DNA of 64,000 bases from Variovorax beijingensis (GCF_003951285.1 NZ_RXFQ01000002.1:310001-374000), one strand, 5' to 3'. Numbered from the stretch's first letter, positions 1 to 9,446 are shown. Notes: a model not told the origin generated them from the sequence alone. Translations and numbers: made by a program.

Positions 1-305
1 TCCGGCAGCCAGTGCAGCGCCTGCGCGGTGGCGCGGACGTCCTCGCCGCGGCCGGCAAAATAGATGAACAGGTCCTGCAGCGCGTCTTCGCCCTGCGGGT
101 GATAGACATAGCCGCGCACCATGCCGCCCGGCACGGTGTGGGAGTAGGTGGAAAAGTCGTCGGACAGATGGACGACCGGAAGCTTCCGGGCGTTGAAGAG
201 GATGTGCCCCTGCCGCGTGGCCAGCAGGGTCCAGTACGCCGCAATGCCGCCAATGGCGGCGGCAGAGGCCGAGAGTGCAATGCGAAAGGCTTTTGAAGAT
301 GACAA
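1..305 (-). CDS. Alpha/beta hydrolase-like protein, N-terminal part only
   Basis: The gene runs off the left edge, so only about 101 N-terminal residues are visible. I place the start at a TTG (305-303) preceded by an AGGAG-like site, because no ATG fits the coding frame. The N-terminus carries a hydrophobic stretch (roughly residues 7-25) that looks like a membrane anchor or signal. After it come segments with third-position GC bias, including HLSDDFSTYSH and LFIYFAGRGEDVRATAQALH. The FAGRGED stretch resembles the oxyanion/strand-3 region of alpha/beta hydrolases, but the nucleophile elbow lies outside the window. The family call is tentative. The next gene on the same strand ends 14 bp upstream of the start, so the two could be co-transcribed. 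Confidence 0.6.
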   Translation of the reverse strand, partial: MSSSKAFRIALSASAAAIGGIAAYWTLLATRQGHILFNARKLPVVHLSDDFSTYSHTVPGGMVRGYVYHPQGEDALQDLFIYFAGRGEDVRATAQALHWLP

Positions 306-319
306 GGCTTGGCTCCTGC

Positions 320-652
320 CTATTTCTTGCAGTTGCCGCCGACGGACACCGTGCCGTCCTTGCACTCCGTCAATATCTCTTCGTCAGCCGGGCCCGCGCC
401 CGGGCGCGCCGGCGCCGCACCAGTTGCGGGTGCGCCTTCGCGCTGGTAGACGATCTTCTTGCTGCCGAGATCGCAGCTGCCCACCACCTGGCCGGCCGCC
501 TCTGCATTGGCATCGACGGTGGTGACGGTGAAGCGCGTCACGCCGGCTGCGGCAATCTTCGCTTCGATCTGGGTGCGCAGGGCTTCGCAGTTTTCGGCGC
601 CGTGGGCGGTGCCCGCCAGGGCAAGCGCCATGGGAATCAACCAGGGTTTCAT
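320..652 (-). CDS. DUF1161 family exported small protein
   Basis: This is a 110-residue protein. The start chosen is the ATG at 652, since it begins a clear Sec signal peptide (MKPWLIPMALALAGTAHGA); an upstream in-frame ATG would place 11 polar residues before it. The mature part begins ENCEALRTQIEAKI, contains a GSCDLGSKKIVY segment and ends with the cysteine motif ECKDGTVSVGGNCKK. This matches DUF1161, the family of E. coli YnfD, whose function is unknown. Four cysteines suggest two disulfides in the periplasm. A proline/alanine-rich linker (about residues 75-90) separates the two halves. It lies just upstream of the truncated hydrolase gene on the same strand. Confidence 0.8.
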   Translation of the reverse strand: MKPWLIPMALALAGTAHGAENCEALRTQIEAKIAAAGVTRFTVTTVDANAEAAGQVVGSCDLGSKKIVYQREGAPATGAAPARPGAGPADEEILTECKDGTVSVGGNCKK

Positions 653-776
653 GATGAGTCGGCCTCGCAGCGGAGGGTTTGGCAAACGAAGAGTCTAGCC
701 CTTCATTTTCCAGGGACGCATCCCCGCGCGCCATGCGGTAACCAGGCGTCACTGCACGCTCAGCGCACTCGCTGGC

Positions 777-1196
777 TCAGCCGCAGGCGTTCCTGCCGGC
801 CGGAGACTGGCGCAACCTGTTGAGAAAGGCGAGCTGGACCCTGGCCGTGTCGCTGCCCTGCGAGGCGGCGCGCAGCATCCACTGGCGGGCCTCGCAGCGG
901 TCGGCCTTGATGGCGGAGCCGTACAGCGTCGGCCCCGCCAGCAGCACCATGCCCAGCATCTCCTGCGCCTCGGCGTTGTCCTCCGCCGCCGCTTGCCGAA
1001 GCTGTTCGAGCATCGATCGGTAGTCGCGGGCGGCCTGCGCTTCCAGTGCCAGCTGGAAGCGCTGCTCGGCATGCAGCACGACGCCCGCATCGAGCGGCTC
1101 GGCCACGGAGAGCGCCGCCGCAAGGCAGAGGGCGGCCGACAGGCCGATGCGCCAGCGCAGCGACCCGCTTGCGATTTGATTCAATTCGGATGCCAT
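777..1196 (-). CDS. Exported protein with Sel1-like (TPR-type) repeats
   Basis: 139 residues. A hydrophobic segment at about residues 14-32 looks like a signal peptide or anchor. The remainder is helical, and its centre (AQEMLGMVLLAGPTLYG, then ARQWMLRAASQGSDTARVQLAFLNRL) fits one and a half Sel1-like repeats, a solenoid fold used for protein-protein contacts. Two cysteines are present, one near the C-terminus. Function is unknown. It lies between the DUF1161 gene and the siderophore receptor on the same strand, with about 120 bp of noncoding DNA on each side, so it is probably its own transcription unit. Confidence 0.6.
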   Translation of the reverse strand: MASELNQIASGSLRWRIGLSAALCLAAALSVAEPLDAGVVLHAEQRFQLALEAQAARDYRSMLEQLRQAAAEDNAEAQEMLGMVLLAGPTLYGSAIKADRCEARQWMLRAASQGSDTARVQLAFLNRLRQSPAGRNACG

Positions 1197-1315
1197 CGAT
1201 GTTCTCCACCACTCAGTTGCGTGGAGGCCATCGTGGCAGCAAGCGCCGGCCGCAAGAAGCTGGAATTCACGCAGCCAGGCTCAGCCGGCGCCTGAGTCCT
1301 TGCGAGCCATCCTCT

Positions 1316-3469
1316 TCAGAACTTCGCGGTGAGTGCCACCTGCAGCTCGCGTCCCGGCCCCGGCATGATCAGGTTGTCGACGCTGCCGTGCGCGGAGACG
1401 AAGTACTTCCTGCCCGTGATGTTCTTCAGGTTGACCGAGAGTTCATAGCGCTCGGTCTTGTAGCTCGCGGCCAGGTCGGCCGTGACGTACGAAGGCAGCG
1501 TCACCAGGTTGCTGAGCGAGGCATAGCGCGCGGCCACGTAGTTCACGCCGCCGCCCGCGCTCAGGCCATGGCCCAGGTCCTTCATGAGCCACACGAAGGC
1601 CGAGTGCCGCGGCGTGAGCGGCGCCACCTTGCCCTGCACCGGCATCGCGGCGCCGATGGGCAACTGCAGCGAGCTCACGGTGGCCAGCGACTTGACCATG
1701 CGGCCGTCCAGGTAGGCGTAGCCCGCGCTGACGTCCCAGCGCCCCGGCAGCTTGCCGGCCAGCGCCAGCTCCATGCCGTTGGTGCGCTGCGTGCCCACGT
1801 TGATCTGCCGCGCCGGGTTGGACGGGTCGGTGTTCTTGATGCCCGAGCGCTCCAGGTTGAAGAGCGCGGCGGTGAAGTTGAGCGCGCCGTCCAGGAAGTC
1901 GAGCTTGGCGCCGATCTCCTTGTTGACGGTGATCTCGGGATCGTTGGCCGCGTTGTTGGCCGACAGCGCGAAGGTCTCGGCCGAAGGCTGGAACGAGCGG
2001 CTGTACGACACGTAGTAGGACTGCGAGTCGCTCGGCTGCCAGACCAGGCCCGCGCGCGGGCTGAACTTGCGGTCGGTGCGCGAGAAGGGGGCCAGCGTGC
2101 GCTCGAAGGAAGTCTCCTGGCGGAAGTCGTCGTAGCGTCCGCCGACGAGCGCCTTCCACTGCGGCGCCAGCGTGATCTGGTCCTGCGCATAGAGCGCGGC
2201 CGTCTTGAAGGTGGTGTTGCTCGGAATCGCGCCGTTGGCCAGGTAGCTTGCGAGCGGGATCGGCGGCGGCGCGGAGACCGGGTGCAGGATGCTCACGCGC
2301 TCGAAGCCGGTGGCCGAGGACACCGTGTACGCGCGCTTGTCCTGCTTGCCGAGCTCGGCACCGATCAGCCATTCCTGCTTGAAGCCGCCGAGTTCGTTGC
2401 GCCATGTCAGGTCGGTCTGGTTGAACCAGCCGCTCTCGTCGCGGTCGACGAAGCCGCGGGTGCGGCCCACGGTCATGCGCACCGGGTCGGTGGTGCCGCT
2501 GGGCAGGGTGTTGAAGCGGTCGAGCTCGTAGCTGTAGTAGCGCGTGGTGTTGCGCAGGCTCAGCGTGTCGCTGAAGCGGTGGTTGAGCGTGGCGGTGAAG
2601 GACTGCACGCGCGTGGTGGTGGTGTCGTCGCGCTTCGCGAAGGCCGAGCCGTAGTAGGTGCCGATCGGCACGTTCACCGGGCGGCCGTTGAGCGCCGGAA
2701 TGCCGAAGTCGGTCAGCCGCTGGTCGTAGGCGTTGGTGTACTGCAGCAGCAGGTCGGTCTGCGGGCTGAACTTCATGGCCAGCGAGGGCGCGATGCTGTA
2801 GCGGTCGATGAACTGCTGGTCGCGGTAGCTGCCCGACTTTTCGCGCGCCACGTTGAGGCGGAAAGCCATGTTCTCGCCGATGGGCCGGTTGAGGTCGGCC
2901 GTGAGCCGCTTGAAGTCGTGGGTGCCCAGGCCCAGCGACACCTCGCCGAAGGGGCGCTCGAAGATCGGCTTTTTCGTCACGCGGTTGACCAGCCCGCCCG
3001 ACGAGCCGCGGCCGTACAGCACGGCGGCCGGGCCCTTGAGCACCTCGATGCGCTCGGTGTCCGACAGGTCGCGGAAGTACAGCGCGTCGTCGCGCACGCC
3101 GTCCACGAACCAGTCGGCGATGGCCGTGAAGCCGCGGATCACCACCTGGTCGCGCTGGCCGTCGCCCGCATTGAAGGAAACGCCGGGCGCATTGCGCAGC
3201 GCGTCCTGCATGGAGGTTGCGCCCTGGTCGCGCAGCAGCTGCGCGGGCAGTACGTTGACGGCCTGGGGAATGTCGCGCAGCGGCGCGCTGCCCTTGGTGG
3301 CCGTGCTGCCGACCGACGGGGCATAGCCGGGTTCCTGCTCGGAGGTGACGGTGATCTCCTGCAGCGTGCTGGCGGAGGTCTGGGCCTGGGCCGCGCAATG
3401 CAGCACGGCAAGGGTGGCAATAAAGAGCGGCGTGCAGCGAAGGCGCACGGCGGGCGGGCGAGCGGACAT
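1316..3469 (-). CDS. TonB-dependent siderophore receptor
   Basis: This is a 717-residue outer-membrane receptor that would import ferric siderophore using TonB energy. A signal peptide covers about residues 1-29 (cleavage near AQAQ), followed by a TonB-box-like stretch (LQEITVTSE). The plug domain follows (about 50-165) with typical segments SMQDALRNAPGVSF, VVIRGF and RIEVLKGPAAVLYGRGSSGG. A 22-strand barrel ends in the terminal phenylalanine (VALTAKF) needed for outer-membrane insertion. Plug spelling is closest to catecholate receptors of the Fiu/BfrD type, but the ligand cannot be read from sequence. No FecI/FecR-like regulator and no siderophore biosynthesis gene is adjacent, so it probably takes up a foreign siderophore. 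I could not find a convincing Fur box. Confidence 0.93.
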   Translation of the reverse strand: MSARPPAVRLRCTPLFIATLAVLHCAAQAQTSASTLQEITVTSEQEPGYAPSVGSTATKGSAPLRDIPQAVNVLPAQLLRDQGATSMQDALRNAPGVSFNAGDGQRDQVVIRGFTAIADWFVDGVRDDALYFRDLSDTERIEVLKGPAAVLYGRGSSGGLVNRVTKKPIFERPFGEVSLGLGTHDFKRLTADLNRPIGENMAFRLNVAREKSGSYRDQQFIDRYSIAPSLAMKFSPQTDLLLQYTNAYDQRLTDFGIPALNGRPVNVPIGTYYGSAFAKRDDTTTTRVQSFTATLNHRFSDTLSLRNTTRYYSYELDRFNTLPSGTTDPVRMTVGRTRGFVDRDESGWFNQTDLTWRNELGGFKQEWLIGAELGKQDKRAYTVSSATGFERVSILHPVSAPPPIPLASYLANGAIPSNTTFKTAALYAQDQITLAPQWKALVGGRYDDFRQETSFERTLAPFSRTDRKFSPRAGLVWQPSDSQSYYVSYSRSFQPSAETFALSANNAANDPEITVNKEIGAKLDFLDGALNFTAALFNLERSGIKNTDPSNPARQINVGTQRTNGMELALAGKLPGRWDVSAGYAYLDGRMVKSLATVSSLQLPIGAAMPVQGKVAPLTPRHSAFVWLMKDLGHGLSAGGGVNYVAARYASLSNLVTLPSYVTADLAASYKTERYELSVNLKNITGRKYFVSAHGSVDNLIMPGPGRELQVALTAKF

Positions 3470-3630
3470 GGAGAATTTCCCTCAGGGCGATTTTTTTGAA
3501 TCGCGAAGCGCCATGCAGCTTCTTCCATCGATCGGATGGAGAAACCGCATGCGCCCTGCCTGGAGAAAATCTGGGTTGGGTCCTTTGCCCGGCTCATACC
3601 GGCGCATGGCCGGCGTTTCCTGCAACAAAA

Positions 3631-3647
3631 GTTCGCTTCGCGCGAAC
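3631..3647. promoter_or_regulatory. Inverted repeat upstream of the receptor gene
   Basis: A 6-bp perfect inverted repeat with a 5-bp spacer (GTTCGC-ttcgc-GCGAAC) lies about 160 bp upstream of the receptor start. It could be an operator or a small hairpin. No protein is known to bind this spelling, and the site could be chance in GC-rich DNA. Confidence 0.25.
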
Positions 3648-3699
3648 GGCGGGATTGTAAACACGGCCGCACTGTTTGCGCGCGGCGCCGCCGCGCTCT

Positions 3700-3906
3700 T
3701 CAGCAGCAGCGCCCCTTGCCTCCGCCGTAGCGCGCCTCGAGCCGCTCGCGGAAGAAGGCCTCGTAGCTCATCGGCGGCTGCTCGGGGTGCGTGGCCGCCA
3801 TGTGGGTCAGGTAGGCGTCGTAGTCGGGCAGCCCGACCATGAGCCGCAGCGACTGCTTGAGCGAGCGGGCGAAGTAGCGCCCGGCCTCCGGCAATGCGAG
3901 AGCCAT
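3700..3906 (-). CDS. ybdD: YbdD/YjiX family small protein
   Basis: 68 residues, starting [12 protein letters not shown]. The core [20 protein letters not shown] and the C-terminal [18 protein letters not shown] are typical of the YbdD/YjiX (DUF466) family, which is almost always encoded directly after a CstA/BtsT transporter gene. That order holds here: its start is 13 bp downstream of the cstA stop. In enterobacteria the small partner is thought to assist the transporter, but its mechanism is not established. The two C-terminal cysteines recall the Cys/Sec-containing variants of this family. Confidence 0.88.
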   Translation of the reverse strand: MALALPEAGRYFARSLKQSLRLMVGLPDYDAYLTHMAATHPEQPPMSYEAFFRERLEARYGGGKGRCC

Positions 3907-3919
3907 GGCACCCTCCTGC

Positions 3920-5986
3920 TCAGCGCGCCGCCGAGGTGGCGAGCGGTTCGAACGGCGTCTCCTGCGCGGTCGGCCGGTGGGCCGCGCGTGCCGCGAGGCA
4001 GGCCTTGATGCTGTAGACCAGCACGCTCAGCACCACGAACATGAAGAGCGCGCACAGCGCCGCGTCGAGCCGGTCGTTGAAGACGATGCGCGACATGGCC
4101 TCGGGCGTTTTCGCCGGCGCCACCAGCACGCCGTTGGCCAGGCCTTCGGTGTAGCGGGCCGCATGCGAGAGGAAGCCGATCTTCGGATCGGGCGAGAAGA
4201 TTTTCTGCCAGCCGGCCGTGAGCGTGCAGGCCAGAAGCCATGCGGCCGGCGCAATGGCCACCCATGCGTAGCGCTCGCGCTTCATGCGGAACAGCACCAC
4301 CACGCCCAGCAGCAGCGCCACCGCGGCCAGCATCTGGTTGGAGATGCCGAACAGCGGCCACAGCGTGTTGATGCCGCCCAGCGGATCGACCACGCCCTGG
4401 TAGAGGAAATAGCCCCAGGCCGCCACGCACAGCGCCGTGGCAAACAGGTTGGCCGGCAGCGAATCGGTGCGCTTGAGCGCGGGCACGAAGCTGCCCAGCA
4501 GGTCCTGCAGCATGAAGCGGCCGGCGCGGGTGCCGGCGTCCACGGCCGTGAGGATGAAGAGCGCCTCGAACAGGATCGCGAAGTGGTACCAGAAGGCCAT
4601 CATGGCCTGCCCGCCGATCACCTGGTGGAGGATGTGGGCCATGCCCACGGCCAGCGTCGGCGCACCGCCCGCGCGGCCGAGGATGGTGCTTTCGCCCACG
4701 TCCTTCGCGGTCTGCACGAGCATCTCGGGCGTGACCACGAAGCCCCAGCTCGAGATGGTCTGCGCCGCCTGCTGCGCAGTGCTGCCCACCAGCGCGGCCG
4801 GGCTGTTCATTGCAAAGTAGATGCCGGGCTCGATGCACGAAGCCGCCACCAGCGCCATCACCGCCACGAAGGATTCGGCCAGCATGCCGCCATAGCCGAT
4901 GAAGCGCGCATGGCGCTCGTTGTCGAGCATCTTGGGCGTGGTGCCCGAGGAGATCAGCGCATGGAAGCCCGACACCGCGCCGCAGGCGATGGTGATGAAC
5001 AGGAACGGGAACATGCTGCCCGACCACACCGGCCCGCCGCCCTGCGCAAACTGCGTGAGCGCGGGCATCTGCAGCGTGGGCATGACGAACACGATGCCCA
5101 GCGCCAGCGCGATGATGGTGCCGATCTTCAGGAAGGTCGACAGGTAGTCGCGCGGCGCCAGCAGCAGCCACACCGGCAGGCTCGCGGCCACGAAGCCGTA
5201 GCCCACGAGCATCCAGGTGAGCGCCTTGCCGTCGAAGGTGAAGAGCGGCGCCCACGCGGGGTTCTGGCTCACGGCCTGGCCGCCGAAGATGGCGAGCATC
5301 AGCAGCACGAAGCCGATCAGCGACACCTCGCCGATGCGCCCCGGACGGATGTAGCGCAGGTACACGCCCATGAAGAGCGCCACCGGAATGGTGGCCGCCA
5401 CGGTGAAGGTGCCCCAGGGCGATTCGGCCAGCGCCTTCACCACGATCAGCGCCAGCACCGCGAGGATGATGATCATGATCATGAAGGTGCCGAACAGCGC
5501 GATCATGCCGGGCACCGTGCCCATCTCCTGCTTGACGAGGTCGCCGAGCGAGCGGCCGTCGCGCCGGGTGGAAATGAACAGGATGATGAAGTCCTGCACC
5601 GCGCCCGCGAACACCACACCCGCCAGCACCCACAGCAGCCCTGGCAGGTAGCCCATCTGCGCGGCGAGCACCGGGCCCACCAGCGGACCGGCGCCCGCAA
5701 TGGCCGCGAAGTGGTGGCCGAACAGCACGTTCTTGTCGGTCGGCACGTAGTCCAGGCCGTCGTTGTGGCGGTGCGCCGGCGTCTTGCGGTTGCCGTCCAG
5801 CCCCAGCACCTTCTCGGCGATGAACAGGCTGTAGTAGCGGTAGGCGATCAGGTAGGTGCAGACCGCGGCGGTCACCACCCACAGGGCGTTGACGCTTTCA
5901 CCGCGCGTGAGGGCCACGGTGCCCAGCGCGAATGCGCCGGCCACGGCCACGACGAGCCACACCAGGTGGCGGCGGATGCTGTGCAT
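3920..5986 (-). CDS. cstA: CstA-family pyruvate/peptide transporter (carbon starvation protein A)
   Basis: 688 residues. I start at the ATG at 5986 because it has a clear AGGAGA ribosome-binding site and the protein then opens [19 protein letters not shown], as CstA proteins do; an in-frame upstream start would add a proline-rich leader. The protein is a many-helix inner-membrane carrier with the conserved early block [20 protein letters not shown] and the [17 protein letters not shown] loop. The family includes E. coli CstA (peptide uptake in starvation) and BtsT (pyruvate-proton symport). The length lies between the two, so pyruvate and peptides are both possible substrates. It is followed by the YbdD gene. 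No BtsSR-type LytTR regulator is nearby. Confidence 0.93.
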   Translation of the reverse strand: MHSIRRHLVWLVVAVAGAFALGTVALTRGESVNALWVVTAAVCTYLIAYRYYSLFIAEKVLGLDGNRKTPAHRHNDGLDYVPTDKNVLFGHHFAAIAGAGPLVGPVLAAQMGYLPGLLWVLAGVVFAGAVQDFIILFISTRRDGRSLGDLVKQEMGTVPGMIALFGTFMIMIIILAVLALIVVKALAESPWGTFTVAATIPVALFMGVYLRYIRPGRIGEVSLIGFVLLMLAIFGGQAVSQNPAWAPLFTFDGKALTWMLVGYGFVAASLPVWLLLAPRDYLSTFLKIGTIIALALGIVFVMPTLQMPALTQFAQGGGPVWSGSMFPFLFITIACGAVSGFHALISSGTTPKMLDNERHARFIGYGGMLAESFVAVMALVAASCIEPGIYFAMNSPAALVGSTAQQAAQTISSWGFVVTPEMLVQTAKDVGESTILGRAGGAPTLAVGMAHILHQVIGGQAMMAFWYHFAILFEALFILTAVDAGTRAGRFMLQDLLGSFVPALKRTDSLPANLFATALCVAAWGYFLYQGVVDPLGGINTLWPLFGISNQMLAAVALLLGVVVLFRMKRERYAWVAIAPAAWLLACTLTAGWQKIFSPDPKIGFLSHAARYTEGLANGVLVAPAKTPEAMSRIVFNDRLDAALCALFMFVVLSVLVYSIKACLAARAAHRPTAQETPFEPLATSAAR

Positions 5987-6094
5987 GGGAATGTCTCCTG
6001 GGAATGAACCCGGGAGTGTTGCCGCAGGGGCGCGCGGGCGCATCCGTCGGACCGCGCGGCCCGCGTGCGTGGCTTTGCGTAATGGAAAACCCTG

Positions 6095-6499
6095 CTAGCG
6101 AACCGTCGACATCACCGTCGCGCGGCAGCGGGGCTGGTCGCGCGGCGCCAGCAGGTTGCAGTTGTCCAGCGCGCGCTGCTGCATGTCGCTGAGCCGGGGC
6201 TGCTCGCCGGGCGGCGGGCCGTCCCACCGGCGGTAGGCCGGCGGCGGAGGCGGCTGTTCGGCCCAGCGCTCGCGGCGCTCGTATTCGCGCCGCTGCTCGC
6301 GTTCGTAGGCGCGCTGCTCGCGGCGGTCATAGCGCTCCTCGCGGTCGCGCTGGATGCGCCACATGCAGGTGTTGAAGTCGACGCCGGAGCGGCCGCTGGC
6401 GCAGTAGCGGCGGTCGTTCTCGTAGGGGTCGCCGCGCTGCGCGAACGCCGGGAGGACGGTGGCAAGGCCCAGGACGGCCAGGGCGAAGATTTTTTTCAT
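6095..6499 (-). CDS. Exported Arg/Tyr/Glu-rich protein of unknown function
   Basis: 134 residues. The ATG at 6499 is preferred because it begins a Sec signal peptide (MKKIFALAVLGLATVLPAFA) and follows a GGAGA-like site. After a short cysteine-containing head (YCASGRSGVDFNTCMW) comes a highly charged segment rich in Arg, Glu and Tyr (about residues 45-85), then a proline run and a C-terminal part with two more cysteines. The charged part is probably helical. I know no family function. It is flanked by cstA (same strand, downstream) and by the NlpC/P60 gene upstream. Confidence 0.6.
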   Translation of the reverse strand: MKKIFALAVLGLATVLPAFAQRGDPYENDRRYCASGRSGVDFNTCMWRIQRDREERYDRREQRAYEREQRREYERRERWAEQPPPPPAYRRWDGPPPGEQPRLSDMQQRALDNCNLLAPRDQPRCRATVMSTVR

Positions 6500-6634
6500 G
6501 GGAGACCTCTCCGAGCTTCGGTGATACCGGCACAGCATGCCATACCGGCCAGACCCCCCAAGGCAGGCATCCCCCTAGAACCAACGGCAACACCCATGCG
6601 TTGAGTGAGATTGGGGCAGCGTTTCTCTTCGAGG

Positions 6635-7156
6635 CTAGAGCCGGCGCGCCTGCATCGGCTGGCGCGACCAGTAGATGCCGTCCAGCCGGTCGAGCCGCAC
6701 CTCGCCGCCCGTCGAGGGCGCATGCACGAACTGCCCAGCCCCCACGTAGATGCCCGCATGCGACGGCGTGGACGCGCCGAAGAGCACCAGGTCGCCCGAA
6801 CGCAGCTCGGACGTGGGCACCGGGCGGCCGAAGCCGGCCATCCGCGCCACGGTGCGCGGCGTGGCCTGGCCCGCGCTGTTCCTGTACACGTAGCCGATGA
6901 GCCCGCTGCAATCGAAGCCTCCCTCCGGCGTGTTGCCGCCGTAGCGGTACGGCGTGCCGACCAGGCCCAGCGCATGGATCGCGACGCCGCTCGATTGCTC
7001 GGCCGTGAGCACGGGAGGCGGCCCGTAGCCGGCCCCGGGCTGCGGCGCCCGCGGGCCTGCGCAGCCCAGCACCAGCAGGCAGGCGCCTATGGGCAGCAGC
7101 CGAAGAAGCAGCAGCGGCATGCGGGGACGTGGCGTGGGTGCGGATGCGTCGGGCAT
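6635..7156 (-). CDS. NlpC/P60 family lipoprotein peptidase
   Basis: 173 residues. A lipobox (LVLGC, Cys about residue 32) follows a hydrophobic signal, so the mature protein should be lipid-anchored. The catalytic domain shows the NlpC/P60 Cys motif (GGFDCSGLIGYVY), the following His motif (SHAGIYVG) and a final HAP segment. These enzymes cut the gamma-D-Glu to diamino-acid bond of peptidoglycan stem peptides (C40 family), as in E. coli MepS and MepH. It is compact, with no extra binding domain. The start could also be the second ATG at residue 13, which would leave a more ordinary signal peptide. It lies 9 bp downstream of the DUF1801 gene. Confidence 0.9.
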   Translation of the reverse strand: MPDASAPTPRPRMPLLLLRLLPIGACLLVLGCAGPRAPQPGAGYGPPPVLTAEQSSGVAIHALGLVGTPYRYGGNTPEGGFDCSGLIGYVYRNSAGQATPRTVARMAGFGRPVPTSELRSGDLVLFGASTPSHAGIYVGAGQFVHAPSTGGEVRLDRLDGIYWSRQPMQARRL

Positions 7157-7165
7157 TTGGTTCCT

Positions 7166-7591
7166 TCAGGACTTGGCCGTCTTTTTCTTCGCAGGCTTCG
7201 GCTTGCCGGCACTGTTGAGCGCGACCGCCTCGCGCACGAGCGCCCCGAAGGCGGCCTCGTCGACTTCGTCGCCTTCGAAGATGTCGATCGCGCGGCGCAT
7301 GTTGCCGTCCAGGCTCGCATTGAAGAGGCTGGCGGGATCCGGCAGCGAGGCGCCCTTGGCGAAGGTGAGCTTCACCTTGTCCTTGTAGGACTCGCCCGTG
7401 CAGATGATGCCGCCATACGACCAGACCGGCGTGCCCATCCACTTCCATTCCTCGACCACGTCCGGTTCCGCCTGCCTGATGAGCTTGCGCATGCGGCCCA
7501 GCGTTTCGCCGCGCCAGCCGCCGAGCTCGGCGATCCGTTGCGAGATGAGCTCCGATGCCGGCTGGCCGGTGCTCGCGTGCGACTTTTTCAT
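7166..7591 (-). CDS. DUF1801 domain protein
   Basis: 141 residues from the ATG at 7591 (MKKSHASTG). A longer frame exists, but its N-terminus has no family match and overlaps the divergent gene. The core LRKLIRQAEPDVVEEWKWMGTPVW-type block and the later SYKDKVKLTFAKGASLPDP segment are diagnostic of DUF1801 (YdhG-like), a small alpha/beta fold of unknown biochemical role. A lysine-rich tail (KPKPAKKKTAKS) ends the protein. It shares a divergent promoter region with the plus-strand trio that starts at 7696. Confidence 0.82.
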   Translation of the reverse strand: MKKSHASTGQPASELISQRIAELGGWRGETLGRMRKLIRQAEPDVVEEWKWMGTPVWSYGGIICTGESYKDKVKLTFAKGASLPDPASLFNASLDGNMRRAIDIFEGDEVDEAAFGALVREAVALNSAGKPKPAKKKTAKS

Positions 7592-7695
7592 GTCTGAGGG
7601 TGCTTCATTTGCAATGACCGTGGAGGATAGCCATGCATCGAAGCAATGCAAAGCGCAGAGGGCCAGCGCCAGCCATCGTATGGCACGATCGCCGC

Positions 7696-8256
7696 ATGCC
7701 CGAGCCATCCCGCCGCATACCGTACCGCACCTGGCCAGGCGCGCTCGCGGTGCTGCTTGCCATTGCCGCCTACGTGGGCGGCCTGAGCTTCTGGGACAGC
7801 CGCACGCCCGGCGCCCGGCCGCTGCCCGCGGGCGAAACGGTGTCCGTCGGCCATGCCAGGTTCGTTCCCGCCAGCGGATGGGAGATGGACGTGTCGCGCT
7901 CCAGGGCTGGCCAGTCGCTGATGCTGTTCAAGGGCGGCCACAAGTTCCTGGTGACCACGCGTGCATGGGCCGGCGGGCCCGACGGTCCGCTGATGCGGCA
8001 GCAAAGGCTCATGGAGCGCGGCCAGCGCCTGAACATCGATGGCGACGTGTCCGACTTCGTCACTTCATGGGGCCTGCAGGGCAAGACCTTTGCGTACTAC
8101 GGATCGAAGCTGGCCGGCCGCTTCTGGCAGGTGGTCGACCTGCAGCGCCGCTCGCTCGTGCAGATCGATTGCTACGGCGCCAGCGACGGCCTGAACGAGG
8201 CGATGGCCGACGCGCGGCGCATGCTGGAATCCATGGACCTGGAGGCACCGCAGTGA
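7696..8256 (+). CDS. Single-pass membrane protein of unknown function
   Basis: 186 residues from the ATG at 7696 (MPEPSRRIPYRTW). An upstream in-frame ATG at 7633 is possible but adds a basic leader. One transmembrane helix (about residues 15-32) precedes an extracytoplasmic domain with two regularly spaced beta-type blocks (HARFVPASGWEMDVS, FKGGHKFLVTTRAW) and a WQVVDLQRRSLVQIDCYG segment. I do not recognise the family. Its stop codon overlaps the GTG start of the PrsW-like protease (GTGA), so the two are translationally coupled and likely act together. Confidence 0.65.
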   Translation: MPEPSRRIPYRTWPGALAVLLAIAAYVGGLSFWDSRTPGARPLPAGETVSVGHARFVPASGWEMDVSRSRAGQSLMLFKGGHKFLVTTRAWAGGPDGPLMRQQRLMERGQRLNIDGDVSDFVTSWGLQGKTFAYYGSKLAGRFWQVVDLQRRSLVQIDCYGASDGLNEAMADARRMLESMDLEAPQ

Positions 8257-9446
8257 GCCCGCCCGCTTTCGAAGGCCAGCAGGACCGCGGCGACTGGCCG
8301 ATCGGCACCGATTCGTTCTTCCAGCCGCAGCGCGCGGCCTTCTGGCTGCTGGCGGCGCTGATCGTCAACGGCCTGCTCTACACCATCAACATGTTCTCGA
8401 TGGGTTTCCGTGTCGTCCCCGTCACGGCCCTGCTGGGCATCCTGGTGTGGGGCATCTACACGCTGCTTTTTCTTTTGGTCTTTCGCATGCTCGACCTGCT
8501 CGAGCAGCACCCGCCGGAAGCCTTCGTGCTGGCCTTTGCGTGGGGCGGGTTCGGCGCCGTCTACTTTGCCGCGCCGGCGAACATCGCCATCCAGAGCCTG
8601 TGCGCCAAGCTGGTGTCGCCGGATTTCGTGGCGCTCTGGGGGCCGGCCATTGCGGGCCCGATCACCGAGGAGTTCCTGAAGATCGCCGGCGTCATCCTGC
8701 TGGTGCTGGTGGCACGCAACCAGTTCCAGACCTACCTGTCGGTGCTGATCGTCGGTGCCATGGCAGGACTGGGTTTCCAGGTGGTCGAGAACCTCAGCTA
8801 CACCGTCAACGCCTCCATGCATTTTCCGCTCGAGAACCAGGTGTCTCCGGTGCTCATCAACCTGCTGACGCGCGGGCTGCTGAGCGGGCTGTGGAGCCAT
8901 GCGGCCTACACGACGATCGCGTCCTTCGGCGTGGCCTGGTTCCTGCTGCATCCCGAGCGTTCGCTGGCGGCGAGGATCGCCTGCGCCGTTCTGTGCTTCG
9001 CGCTCGCATGGGCGATGCATTTCATCTGGAACTCCCCATGGCTCGAAGACCTCTTCGACGGCGGCTACGGTGACATGGCCGTGATGCTCGCCGTCAAGGG
9101 CATTCCCGCGTTGGTTGCGGCCGGGCTCTTCTGGCGCGTTGCCGCGCGCGAAAACGGCGCCTACCTGCATGCGCTGGCCGCCTACTTCGTGCCGGAGCGC
9201 GAGCTGATCCGCGACGACGAGTGGATCCGCCTGGGTGCGCCCCTGCAGCGCTACAAGATTCGAAGGCAGATGGGCTGGACCTTCGGGCTGCGGGCCAGGC
9301 GCCTGAAGACGCAGCTGCAGCGCGAACAATTGCGGCTGATCCGCAAGGCCATGACCTACGGACGCGGCGCCCAGACGCTGCGGCATGAAGTGGCGATCAG
9401 GCGCGTGCGGGCCGAACTCGATCCGCTCATCGCCGCGCAGCCCTGA
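8253..9446 (+). CDS. PrsW-family intramembrane metalloprotease
   Basis: 397 residues from a GTG overlapping the preceding stop. About eight to nine transmembrane helices contain the spaced motifs of the PrsW (M82)/CAAX-protease-like superfamily: PITEEFLKI (the EE pair), FQVVENLSY, LWSHAAYT and AWAMHFIWNS, which supply the predicted metal-binding Glu and His residues. Bacillus PrsW cleaves an anti-sigma factor at site 1. No sigma/anti-sigma pair is adjacent here, so the substrate is unknown. An unusual basic, probably cytoplasmic tail of roughly 90 residues (from about PERELIRDDEW to the end) extends past the last helix and is rich in Arg and Lys. Confidence 0.82.
   Translation: MSPPAFEGQQDRGDWPIGTDSFFQPQRAAFWLLAALIVNGLLYTINMFSMGFRVVPVTALLGILVWGIYTLLFLLVFRMLDLLEQHPPEAFVLAFAWGGFGAVYFAAPANIAIQSLCAKLVSPDFVALWGPAIAGPITEEFLKIAGVILLVLVARNQFQTYLSVLIVGAMAGLGFQVVENLSYTVNASMHFPLENQVSPVLINLLTRGLLSGLWSHAAYTTIASFGVAWFLLHPERSLAARIACAVLCFALAWAMHFIWNSPWLEDLFDGGYGDMAVMLAVKGIPALVAAGLFWRVAARENGAYLHALAAYFVPERELIRDDEWIRLGAPLQRYKIRRQMGWTFGLRARRLKTQLQREQLRLIRKAMTYGRGAQTLRHEVAIRRVRAELDPLIAAQP

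Noticed and set aside
1046-3499. Very long open frame opposite the siderophore receptor
   Set aside because: It mirrors the receptor gene in GC-rich DNA, has no recognisable domain and has repetitive Arg/Gly/Ala composition. The receptor on the other strand is unmistakable.
3470-3699. Possible cobalamin or other riboswitch before the TonB receptor
   Set aside because: I looked for the conserved B12-box and related cores on the minus strand and found none. No Fur box was convincing either.
3905-6007. 700-residue open frame opposite cstA
   Set aside because: His/Arg/Glu-rich shadow of a strongly supported gene.
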